A DNA stretch of 64,000 nucleotides from CAWDVK01 sp963805715 (GTDB lineage Bacteria; Actinomycetota; Actinomycetes; Streptosporangiales; Streptosporangiaceae), in NCBI GenBank assembly GCA_963805715.1, contig CAWDVK010000017.1, positions 369,706 to 433,705 of the forward strand, in the 5' to 3' direction. How positions within the stretch are numbered: position 1 is the first letter of the stretch; each line of letters opens with the position of its first letter. The notes beneath the pieces are model-generated. The model had not been told where the DNA came from. It saw nothing but the letters and a program-made list of their open reading frames with translations, and ran no database searches. Below are positions 7,540-14,836 of this stretch, piece after piece. The translations under genes were made by a program, and so were the position numbers.

Positions 7540-8625
7540 ATGAGCGATGGCGCCGGGCACGATCATGACCGCGGATCTGTACATGACCACGGATCTGAGC
7601 ATGACCACGGGCACAGGCACGAGCACCGCGAGCCGGGCCTGCTGCGAAGGCTCCGGCATGTGCTGCGCCCGCACTCGCATGAAGCAGCTGATCAGGTAGA
7701 CGCGGCGCTGGAGGCCAGCGCGGAGGGCCTGCGGGTGCTGTGGATCTCGCTGGGCCTGCTGGGCGTCACGGCCCTGATCCAGGCGGCTGTCACCGCGCTG
7801 TCGGGGTCGGTGGCGCTGCTGAGCGACACGCTGCACAACGCTGCTGACGCGCTGACCGCGCTGCCGCTGGGCGTGGCCCTCATCGCTGGCCGCCGCCCGC
7901 CGACCCGGCGCTATACGTACGGCTTCGGCCGGGCGGAGGACCTAGCCGGAATTGTCATCGTGCTGACCATCGCCGCGTCTTGCGCGCTGGCTGGCTACGA
8001 GGCGATCACGCGGCTGATCCACCCCCGCCATGTGTCCGACCTGCTCGCGGTGGCGATGGCGGCGCTGGCCGGGTTCGCCGGGAACGAGCTGGCCGCGGCG
8101 TTTCGCATCCGTACCGGGCGGAAGATAGGCTCGGCCGCCCTGGTCGCCGATGGGTTGCATGCCCGCGCCGACGGCTTGACTTCCCTGGCTGTGCTGCTGG
8201 GGGCGGGCGGTGTCGCGCTGGGCTGGGACTGGGCCGACCCGGTTGCCGGGCTCCTGATCACGGTCGCGATCCTCGCCGTGCTGCGGCAGGCGGCCCGCGA
8301 GATCTACCGGCGCCTGATGGATGCCGTGGATCCCGAGCTTGTCGACCAGGCCGAGTCAGTCCTGAGAGCGACTGCCGGGGTTCTGGATGTCGGGCAGGTC
8401 CGGCTGCGCTGGATCGGGCACCAGATCCGCGCCGAATGCGAGCTGATCGTCGCTGCCGACCTCACCGCGGTGCAGGCCCACCAGGTCACGGTGAGCGCGG
8501 AGCACGATCTGCTGCACGCTATCCCGCGGCTGACCGGCGCGCTGGTCCACGCCGACCCCGCGCCTGACGGCACCGATCCGCACCACCTCCTCGCTGATCA
8601 CCGCCCGGCCGCGGCCAGCCGGTAA
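7540..8625 (+). CDS. Cation diffusion facilitator (CDF) transporter with His-rich N-terminus
   Basis: 361 residues. The N-terminal ~45 residues are rich in His and Asp (HDHDRGSVHDHGSEHDHGHR and on), typical of Zn/Co/Ni-handling CDF proteins. The membrane part has LLSDTLHNAADAL (H-N-x-x-D site of helix 2) and LVADGLHARADGLTSL (H-A-x-x-D site of helix 5), so both halves of the tetrahedral metal site are intact. The C-terminal ~80 residues are the cytoplasmic ferredoxin-like dimer domain (LRATAGVLDVGQVRLRWIGH). It exports a divalent metal in exchange for protons. The ATG at 7540 starts the His-rich tail; the much longer frame upstream is antisense to two other genes. With the short CDF at 6089 this is the second metal exporter here. 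Confidence 0.88.
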   Translation: MSDGAGHDHDRGSVHDHGSEHDHGHRHEHREPGLLRRLRHVLRPHSHEAADQVDAALEASAEGLRVLWISLGLLGVTALIQAAVTALSGSVALLSDTLHNAADALTALPLGVALIAGRRPPTRRYTYGFGRAEDLAGIVIVLTIAASCALAGYEAITRLIHPRHVSDLLAVAMAALAGFAGNELAAAFRIRTGRKIGSAALVADGLHARADGLTSLAVLLGAGGVALGWDWADPVAGLLITVAILAVLRQAAREIYRRLMDAVDPELVDQAESVLRATAGVLDVGQVRLRWIGHQIRAECELIVAADLTAVQAHQVTVSAEHDLLHAIPRLTGALVHADPAPDGTDPHHLLADHRPAAASR

Positions 8626-8788
8626 CGCGCGGGCTTGCTTACGGTGACCCGGGCGGCGCTACCCGGTCGCTGCGGCGGCGGCGGATCCGGCGCGCCGCCG
8701 GTGATGGAAGCGACGACTGGCGGATCGTCCCCGACCTGACTCCGGGCGGCGCCGAGCGGCACTCTGTGTCTTCCGGTCGGATACGTGG

Positions 8789-9148
8789 TTACAGCGGGGC
8801 GCAGCCGATCAGGGCGCCGATGGCTGCCAGGGCCTCGGACCGGGCCTGGTAATACACCCATACGCCGCGCTTCGCCCGGTCCACCAGCCCGGCCTCGTGC
8901 AGCACCTTCAGGTGATGGCTGATCGTCGGCTGGGACAGCTCGAACGCGTCGTTCAGCTCGCAGACGCACGCCTCGCCGCCCTCATGCGAGGCGACCAGGG
9001 ACATGAGCCGGAGCCGGACCGGATCGGCCAGGGCCTTCATCAGCGGCACGACCTGCTCGGCCTGCTCCATCGTCAGGGGCTGCGCAGATAGCGGGGAGCA
9101 GCAGGCCGCAGAGTCCGCCGGGGTCAGCAGGGCCAGAGAGTTCGACAT
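8789..9148 (-). CDS. arsR: ArsR-family metalloregulator
   Basis: 119 residues, one winged-helix domain. The recognition helix is ELSQPTISHHLKVLHEAGLV and the wing follows (RAKRGVWVYYQ). The metal site is ACVCEL in helix alpha-3, the classic As(III)-binding C-V-C of ArsR; an extra Cys-Cys pair sits near the N-terminus (AACCSP). Without metal the dimer binds the divergent promoter and represses; arsenite releases it. The gene is divergent from arsI, with 93 bp between the starts, and an inverted repeat is visible there. The ATG at 9146-9148 is the only start that leaves the promoter region free. Confidence 0.92.
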   Translation of the reverse strand: MSNSLALLTPADSAACCSPLSAQPLTMEQAEQVVPLMKALADPVRLRLMSLVASHEGGEACVCELNDAFELSQPTISHHLKVLHEAGLVDRAKRGVWVYYQARSEALAAIGALIGCAPL

Positions 9149-9154
9149 GTGTCT

Positions 9155-9220
9155 ATATTGACGGACGCTGATGTCTCGTGACAAGCTCGGTACCGCTAAG
9201 ACATAGACGGTAGTCAATAT
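9155..9220. promoter_or_regulatory. Divergent arsR/arsI promoter with ArsR operator-like inverted repeat
   Basis: ATATTGAC at 9155-9162 is matched by its reverse complement GTCAATAT at 9213-9220. A second pair, GTCTATA (from 9151) and CATAGAC (9202-9208), lies nested in the same arms. Such AT-rich inverted repeats in a 93-bp divergent spacer next to arsR are where ArsR dimers bind. The arsI start follows GGGAGGTAG at 9231-9239. Confidence 0.65.
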
Positions 9221-9241
9221 CTGAGCTATCGGGAGGTAGCC

Positions 9242-9754
9242 GTGTCCCGCGTCCAGCTCGCCATCAACGTCGAGGACCTCAGCGAGTCGATCGCGTTCTA
9301 CCGCAAGCTCTTCGGCACCGAGCCGGCCAAGCTGCGGCCGGGCTATGCCAGCTTCGCCATCGCCGAGCCGCCGCTGAAGTTCATCCTGATGGAAAGTCCC
9401 GGCCAGGGCGGCAGCCTCAACCACCTCGGCGTCGAGGTGGCGGACACCGACACGGTCGACGCCGAGCAGAGCCGCCTCACCGTAGCCGGGCTCGGCTCCA
9501 CCGACGAGCGCGATACGACCTGCTGCTACGCGAGGCAGGACAAGTTCTGGGTGAAGGGCGCACCCGACGGCGAACGCTGGGAGATCTACACCGTGACGGA
9601 AGACAGCCCGACCTTCCGGGGCGAGGACGCCGGCCACGAATGGGATGCGGTCGAAGCGGCGCTGGACACAGCCCCGGCCCGGCCAGCCGAGCGGCCCGCG
9701 CGATGCTGCGGCGGCGACGCCGCAACCGGGCAGTCCGCCGCGTGCTGCGCCTGA
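9242..9754 (+). CDS. arsI: ArsI/CadI-type VOC protein, probable organoarsenical C-As lyase
   Basis: 170 residues from GTG 9242 with a strong Shine-Dalgarno site. One VOC domain: VQLAINVEDLSESIAFYRKLFG, LKFILMESPG, LNHLGVEV (metal-ligand His), and WEIYTV with the ligand Glu. The vicinal cysteine pair in DTTCCYARQDKFWV is the mark of the ArsI/CadI group. In ArsI these cysteines bind trivalent methyl- or phenylarsenicals before Fe(II)-dependent cleavage of the C-As bond. The C-terminal tail adds two more Cys pairs (RCCGG and ACCA). It is first in an arsI-aquaporin-arsC unit and is divergent from arsR, so As-induced expression is likely. A cadmium-induced CadI role is the alternative. Confidence 0.85.
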   Translation: MSRVQLAINVEDLSESIAFYRKLFGTEPAKLRPGYASFAIAEPPLKFILMESPGQGGSLNHLGVEVADTDTVDAEQSRLTVAGLGSTDERDTTCCYARQDKFWVKGAPDGERWEIYTVTEDSPTFRGEDAGHEWDAVEAALDTAPARPAERPARCCGGDAATGQSAACCA

Positions 9755-9772
9755 GCAGGCAGGACGGCCACC

Positions 9773-10543
9773 GTGGCGGAGACGACGCTGTGGCGGCGGC
9801 TGCTGGCGGAACTGCTGGGTAGCGCGTTCCTGGCCGCAGTGGTCGTCGGGTCCGGGATCGCGGCCCAGCGCCTGTCACCGGGTAACGCGGGCCTGGAGCT
9901 GCTGGAAAATGCCGCTGCCACAGCGGCCGGACTGGCTGCCATCATCCTGATGTTCGGCCCGGTCTCCGGCGGCCACTTCAACCCGGTTGTCTCTCTGGCT
10001 GACGCCGTCTTCGGCGGCCTGTCCTGGCGCGACGCCGTCGCCTACCTGCCCGCCCAGGTCGCCGGCTGCGTCGGCGGAGCCGTTGCGGCGAACCTGATGT
10101 TCTCCCTGACCGCGGTCAGCATCTCCACGAAGAGCCGGGCCACGCCAGCGCACTTCCTGTCCGAGATCATCGCCACACTCGGCCTCATTCTCGTCATCTT
10201 CGCGCTCGCCCGGTCGGGCCGCAGCCGCACTGCGCCCGCCGCGGTCGGCTGCTATATCGGTGCCGCGTACTTCTTCACGTCCTCCACCAGCTTCGCTAAC
10301 CCGGCCATCACCCTCGGCCGGATGTTCTCCGACACCTTCGCCGGCATCGCCCCCTCATCCGCTCCCGCGTTCATCGGCGCCCAGCTCGCCGGCGGCGCGC
10401 TCGCCATCGCGGCGATCTGGGTCCTGTTTCCCCGTATCACCCCGGCCGCCGCCTCCGATGTCACCGTCTCCCGCGACCTGGCCAGTCCGCGCGCCCTGGC
10501 CTCGCCGGAGCCCTGCGGCGCGGGCTCGCGGGCCAGGAGGTGA
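9773..10543 (+). CDS. MIP-family aquaporin/aquaglyceroporin in the arsenic operon (AqpS-like role)
   Basis: 256 residues with six membrane segments and the two pore motifs, GGHFNPVVSL (NPV) and STSFANPAITL (NPA). The NPV instead of NPA in the first half-helix is a mild variation. The position between arsI and arsC, with 18 and 12 bp spacing, points to arsenite conductance. In Sinorhizobium meliloti an aquaglyceroporin (AqpS) replaces the arsenite pump: arsenate is reduced by ArsC and As(OH)3 leaves passively. No intact ArsB or Acr3 is present in this window, so the same downhill route is a reasonable inference. GTG start. Confidence 0.85.
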   Translation: MAETTLWRRLLAELLGSAFLAAVVVGSGIAAQRLSPGNAGLELLENAAATAAGLAAIILMFGPVSGGHFNPVVSLADAVFGGLSWRDAVAYLPAQVAGCVGGAVAANLMFSLTAVSISTKSRATPAHFLSEIIATLGLILVIFALARSGRSRTAPAAVGCYIGAAYFFTSSTSFANPAITLGRMFSDTFAGIAPSSAPAFIGAQLAGGALAIAAIWVLFPRITPAAASDVTVSRDLASPRALASPEPCGAGSRARR

Positions 10544-10555
10544 AAGGCACCCAGC

Positions 10556-10975
10556 ATGGCTGACATCCCCGAAGTGCTGTTCGTCTGCACCCACAACGCC
10601 GGCCGGTCCCAGATGGCAGCGGCACTGCTCGACCACCAGGCCGCAGGCACGGTACGGGTCGGCTCAGCCGGATCACAGCCGGCTAGCCAGCTCAACCCCG
10701 CCGTCGTACAGGCGATGGCCGAGATCGGCCTGGATATCTCCCGCGAGTACCCCAAGCGGCTCACCACCGGCCAGGTGCAAGCTGCTGACATCGTGATCAC
10801 CATGGGCTGCGGCGATGCCTGCCCCGTGTACCCCGGCAAGCGCTATCTCGACTGGGACCTGCCCGATCCGGCCGGCCTCGGCGTGGCCGCCGTTCGGCCC
10901 ATCCGGGACGAGATCCACAAGCGGGTAAGAGCGCTCGTCGATGAGCTAGCCAACCGTCCTGCTGACGGCGGATAG
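10556..10975 (+). CDS. arsC: Arsenate reductase, low-molecular-weight phosphatase type
   Basis: 139 residues. The catalytic P-loop is VLFVCTHNAGRSQMA (C-x5-R, Cys about residue 11), followed by VRVGSAGSQPASQLNP. The later D-I-V-I-T-M-G-C-G-D-A-C-P block holds the resolving cysteines, and D-W-D-L-P-D-P contains the general-acid Asp. This is the LMW-PTP-like ArsC fold, which uses thioredoxin or, in actinobacteria, mycothiol/mycoredoxin to turn over. It reduces As(V) to As(III) in the cytosol. It is last in the arsI-aqp-arsC unit, 12 bp after the aquaporin gene. Confidence 0.92.
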   Translation: MADIPEVLFVCTHNAGRSQMAAALLDHQAAGTVRVGSAGSQPASQLNPAVVQAMAEIGLDISREYPKRLTTGQVQAADIVITMGCGDACPVYPGKRYLDWDLPDPAGLGVAAVRPIRDEIHKRVRALVDELANRPADGG

Positions 10976-11285
10976 TGTCCCGGCGCCATGGCGCTGACGC
11001 GATCGCCGGCGTTCCGGCCTTTCCCGTGGCCGCCGGCAGGTGACCGGATTTAATGGCCCGCCAATGGCACGGTGATCTTGCCTTCGCGGCCCGGGCTTGG
11101 CCTGACCTTTACAGGTTGGCCGGGCGCTCTGGCGGCTATCGCTCTGGCGCATCGGGTCGATCACTGAATATGGTGACCTTGATCCTCTCGGGAGTTTCGA
11201 GTGTCATTTTCCGGGTCTGCCCGACAGGAAGCCGCGCCGGGTCAGGTTCCTGGCGGAGGCTGCGCTGTGAAACGAGGGAACGGGC
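10976..11285. other. Non-coding spacer with one copy of the integrase-end motif
   Basis: No gene is supported here. At 11051-11082 it holds a copy of the dispersed motif TAATGGCCCGCCAATGGCAC followed by GGTGATCTTGCC, which elsewhere in the window directly follows an integrase stop codon (40499). It may mark the scar of an old integration. Confidence 0.6.
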
Positions 11286-11945
11286 GTGACCGCTCAGCAC
11301 CTACTAACTGCGCTGTTCAACGCCGGTATCGCCATCTCGGTGGGCGCCACCGTCTTGTCGCTGGGCATGACCTTCACCGTGCGCGAGCTGGTGGCTCCGC
11401 TGCACCGGGTCGTGCTCGTCGCCGCGATGGTGGTGCTGAACGCGGGCGTGATCCCGGCCGTCGCGTGGGGCATCGCCGAAATCTTGCCGATGAGTTCCAA
11501 GTACGTGCCTGGCCTGGTCCTGGCCACCCTCGGCGCGGGCAGCGCGGCGTCGCTGAAGGCCGCCCAGCTGGCCAAGCGAGCGGACCTGCCGCTGGCGGTG
11601 TCGGTGGTAGTGGTGCTGCAGCTGGTCAATATCATCGCCGTGCCGCTGTGGGCCGGGCAGGTCGTCACCGGCGCGTCGATCAGCGCCTGGCAGATCGTCA
11701 AGAGCCTGCTCCTGCTGCCGGGCATGCTGCTGGGCGGCCGGAGCGCTGAGACCCGCACCACGGCCGGCATGGTCTCGGTCTTTCGCTTCGCATCACTGGG
11801 GCTCATCATCATCGGCGCCCAGCTGCACGGCAATCCGGTCTACCTGGGCCCCGCCATCACCTTCGCGCTGGTCGACTTCATCCTGCCCCTCGCCCTGGCC
11901 GTCGAGATCGGCCACCGAGCCGGAACGTCAGAGCCAGCGCCATAG
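11286..11945 (+). CDS. Bile acid:sodium symporter (BASS)-like transporter, internally shortened
   Basis: 219 residues with about seven membrane segments, against roughly 290-320 for a full BASS or Acr3-like transporter. The N-terminal half is normal: LSLGMTFTVRELVAPLHR, GVIPAVAWGIAE, GLVLATLGAGSAASLKAAQLAK, VVVLQLVNIIAVPLWAGQ. After ISAWQIVKSLLLLPGM the sequence jumps to LLGGRSAETRTTAGMVSVFR, which belongs near the end of the fold, so about 70-80 residues seem deleted in frame. The start follows GAGGGAACGG. It follows arsC but is 310 bp away. It may be a non-functional remnant of the locus' original arsenite or organic-anion carrier. Confidence 0.65.
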   Translation: MTAQHLLTALFNAGIAISVGATVLSLGMTFTVRELVAPLHRVVLVAAMVVLNAGVIPAVAWGIAEILPMSSKYVPGLVLATLGAGSAASLKAAQLAKRADLPLAVSVVVVLQLVNIIAVPLWAGQVVTGASISAWQIVKSLLLLPGMLLGGRSAETRTTAGMVSVFRFASLGLIIIGAQLHGNPVYLGPAITFALVDFILPLALAVEIGHRAGTSEPAP

Positions 11946-12934
11946 GTGGGCCGCTACGGGCGCAGCACATCTCCTGGCCGGCAACCACGCTTAGCCGTTT
12001 TCCCGCCGCTGACCACAAGATCGCGAACGCTCTGCGCCGCCACAGTCCCTGGCCTGGGCTGACTTTTCTCGCCACTCCGCTGTCGACGGCAGGTCCAGCT
12101 GATCCTCAGGTGCCGGGGGAACGCCGAGCGTGAGCGGATGCATGGGATTGCTCAGGGCCGCTCAGGGCGCTCCACATTGCCGTCAATGCGGCCTGTTCTG
12201 CGGGCTCGCTCGGAGCGCGAACCGCTCCAGTTCGATGCTTTAAGAAACTCAGCCCAGCCGCCGAGCGAGCGGACCAGGTTAACCTGTGCAGCAGTTCCTG
12301 TCGGAGCCTGCGGCCGAGTGAGCTTCGGCTGGGGCAAAGCGACAGGTGGCTGCCACGATTTCTGAACATTTCGCCGGGCTATACGTGAGGCATAGGTATT
12401 ACGGCGCGTCTGCTGGCCGTACACATAAGGCACAGGCTCAGGCATGCCGTTCCGTGGTGAGCTGCCCTGGCGAGGCGCGGTGAGCGCTGCTCTGATCGCG
12501 GTCATGATCTTCTCATCCCCTACGGTGCCACCCGCCGCTGGCCGCATGACCTGACTACGATCACGCGAGTCCCTGCGAGTCGCAGACCCTGGTCCTCTTC
12601 GTACCTCCGGGCGGGCCTCTGGTGACTCGGAGTGGGGTATTTCCGAGTCTACTTGAGATGTTCACGCGGTTCGGTTAGAGAATTAGTATGGCCGTCTACA
12701 TGTTCGGGTCAATTGGTATCAACTGCGGGCGTCAACTTGGCAGAGCTTGATACTGGCTGGCTCGGAGGCACGGTCACGGTCCCTGACTTTCAGTCGTTAA
12801 TGTGATCGTGCCTGGCAGTCCACCAAGACGGCCAGGCGCACACCTCGGCGGATCTGCGGGATCGCCTCGCTGAGCTGATAGTCGTAGGCAGCCCCGGCTT
12901 CGCCCGCACGGCCACGCGGCCCCCAGTCAGACGG
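11946..12934. other. Non-coding or degraded spacer, about 1 kb
   Basis: Several short open frames exist on both strands (for example 12152-12547 minus) but none shows a recognisable family, a good ribosome-binding site or consistent third-position GC. Part of the minus strand at 12790-12930 reads a plausible protein fragment (YDYQLSEAIPQIRRG, LAVLVDC) without a start. Base composition falls around 12640-12760. I see no RNA gene. Confidence 0.5.
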
Positions 12935-13750
12935 TTACCGGGGCGCCGCGGATTCCTCCGGATCTGACAGGGAATCCGCACCGCGCCCGCCGTCCTGGCG
13001 ATAGCCGAGTTCAGCCTGCAGCTGGTCGATCCTGGTGCGCAGCTCAGCGGGGATCATCGTCGGGGCGATGGGCGGATACCGCAGCTGCTGGCCGTGCCCG
13101 CCGGGCGCCTCCCCGCCGGGTTCGGCCAGACCGGGGATCCGCGGCGGCTGGTGTCCCGCGGCGTGCTCCAGCTTCAGGCCCAGCCGGGTTCCGGCCAGCT
13201 CCTGACCAGAACCCGTCATCACGTCCTCATAGCGGAGCCGGCTGCTGGCCTGCGGGTTCGCCGCCTCGAAGGCCAGCAGCCGCTCGGTGGCCGACACCCA
13301 GTACCCGGCAATGGCCGCAACGCTGTTGCCGGGGAAATCAAACGCGTAGCGCGCCACCGAACTGGCGAGGCCGAAGGGGTGGGCCTGCAGGGCAGCGGAA
13401 ATCACGCCGGCGCACGCGCGGTGCACGCAGACGACGCGTGCGGCCGGGAAGACCCGCAGGAATACCTCGGCCGCGCTGGGCGGCGAGGTGGCCAGCTCAC
13501 ACCACCGGCGCCGACCGCCTGCGACCGCGAGCAGCACGGTGAGCTGCGCCGACACCAGGGCCCGGACCGAGGAGACGGCCAGTTGTGACATCGACCCCTC
13601 GGGCCTGCCCTCGACCCTGGCCCACGAGGCGGCGGCGACCTCGCACAGCGGCAGGATGCCGGTTCCCATCGTGCAGGCCAGGTCCGCGCCCTCGGCGAGG
13701 GCCTGCTGGACGGCTGCCGCGCCGGAATAAGCGTAGGACAAGATGATCAT
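12935..13750 (-). CDS. Sulfotransferase-like protein, degenerate
   Basis: 271 residues from ATG 13748-13750. The C-terminal half matches bacterial sulfotransferases: FPAARVVCVHRACAGVISAAL resembles the 3'-phosphate-binding segment (Y-P-x-A-K-F-L-C-L-Y-R-H-P-x-D in the neighbouring fragment), then FDFPGNSVAAIAGYW and RLRYEDV. The N-terminal PAPS-binding P-loop is not recognisable (SYAYSGAAAVQQAL instead of a Gly-rich G-x-x-x-S/T loop) and the R-H-P of the phosphate site reads R-A-C, so activity is doubtful. It lies just downstream of a second, truncated sulfotransferase on the same strand; the two are related and probably a tandem duplication. Confidence 0.6.
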   Translation of the reverse strand: MIILSYAYSGAAAVQQALAEGADLACTMGTGILPLCEVAAASWARVEGRPEGSMSQLAVSSVRALVSAQLTVLLAVAGGRRRWCELATSPPSAAEVFLRVFPAARVVCVHRACAGVISAALQAHPFGLASSVARYAFDFPGNSVAAIAGYWVSATERLLAFEAANPQASSRLRYEDVMTGSGQELAGTRLGLKLEHAAGHQPPRIPGLAEPGGEAPGGHGQQLRYPPIAPTMIPAELRTRIDQLQAELGYRQDGGRGADSLSDPEESAAPR

Positions 13751-13859
13751 CGGCGGCGCGGGGCCGCGAGCCGGTTCCGGCCGCTGGCCGCGGTCCTGCC
13801 GCGGCGCGGCCGTCCAGTCTGGCACGCTCAGGTGCGCGGGCACGGCCCGCTACCAGGCC

Positions 13860-14140
13860 GGGATGCCGAGCAGGTGCGGCCTGCTCGGGATCGGCGACCA
13901 GGTCCTCGTACCGCAGCCGGTGGCAGCGGTCGGGGAACTTCTCCTCCACCGCCAGCACCGCACCGGCGTTGTTGGCCCAGAACCGGGCCAGCGCCAGCAC
14001 CGAGTTTCCGGGAGTGTCCGCGATATAGGGATCGAATCCGTACCCGTTCAGGCCCCACGGGCATGCCTCGAGCCCGGATGCGATCACGTCCATCGGATGC
14101 CGGTACAGGCACAAGAACTTGGCCTGCGGATACACCCGGC
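13860..14140 (-). pseudogene. Sulfotransferase fragment, truncated at both ends
   Basis: The minus strand reads VYPQAKFLCLYRHPMDVIAS (3'-phosphate-binding segment with intact Arg), then YIADTPGNSVLALARFWANN and DRCHRLRYEDLVADPEQAA. The amino-terminal P-loop part is cut off at about 14140, where a GntR fragment begins on the other strand. After LVADPEQAA the frame loses similarity and runs into the next gene. This is the better conserved of the two sulfotransferase copies here, but it is incomplete. Confidence 0.75.
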
Positions 14141-14150
14141 GAACCGGGCC

Positions 14151-14513
14151 GTGCCCAGGCTCTTGAAGCCCGGCGACCAGCTGCCCAAGATCAGGGACGT
14201 GGTCGCCAGGCTGGCCATCAACCCAAACACGGTGCTGAAGGCTTACAAGGAGCTGGAGGTCAAGGGCCTGGCGGCAGGCCGACCGGGCCAGGGCACATTC
14301 GTCCAGGCCACGCTGAGCCAGATCGCGCTCCCGGAGCTGACCGAGCTGAGTAAGTCCCTGCTCGGCTGGCTGACCGCCGCGGACAGGGCCGGGCTGGACG
14401 AGGACGGGATCGTGGCGCTGTTCACCAGCGCGCTTCGGGATTTCTATGAGCGCCGCAGCGGGTCGCGCGCCCGCGGCGGCGCGGCGGATGGCGGAACGGA
14501 GAGCGTCGTATGA
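14151..14513 (+). pseudogene. GntR-family (YtrA-type) regulator, N-terminally truncated
   Basis: Reads PGDQLPKIRDVVARLAINPN then TVLKAYKELEVKGLAAGRPG, which is the second half of a GntR winged helix, followed by the short YtrA-type C-terminus (LTAADRAGLDEDGIVALFTSALRDF in pieces). The first ~30 residues of the DNA-binding domain are missing, lost at the junction with the sulfotransferase fragment near 14145. It ends with an ATGA overlap into the ABC ATPase gene, the usual gntR-ABC operon layout. The GTG at 14151 could still start a 120-residue product without a complete HTH. Confidence 0.8.
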
Positions 14514-14836
14514 ACGTCATCGAGGCCAGCGGTCTGGGCAAACGGTACGGCAGCACGTGGGCGCTGCGCGAGTGCGCGCGGGCGATCCCCGCGGGTCACG
14601 TCGCCGCGCTGGTCGGCCCGAACGGCGCCGGCAAGACCAGGCTGCTGAACCTGGCAGTCGGCCTGGCGGCGCCCACTGCGGGCCTCGTCACCGTACTCGG
14701 TGGCAAGGCTGCCGGGTCGCCCGCCGCGCTGGACGGCATTGCGTTCGTCGCCCAGAACACGCCGCTGTACAAGAACCTGGCCGCCGCCGACATGCTGCAC
14801 CTGACCCGCAACCTGAACCGGCGCTACGACCAGCAC
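14510..14836 (+). pseudogene. ABC transporter ATPase, 5' part, split by an insertion sequence
   Basis: ATG 14510 overlaps the gntR stop. Reads LGKRYGSTWALRECARAIPA, the Walker A GPNGAGKTRLLNL, VTVLGG and the Q-loop FVAQNTPLYKNL. It is cut after RRYDQH at 14836 by the IS1182-type element. Removing the element and one GCAC target copy restores the frame exactly: RRYDQH is followed by HAQTRLGQLGILLKQKAGNM. The gene was therefore intact before insertion, and the insertion is recent enough to leave both flanks in frame. Confidence 0.9.

Noticed and set aside
12138..12550. Overlapping short frames on both strands
   Set aside because: No family similarity, no ribosome-binding site and irregular codon use; described as spacer.
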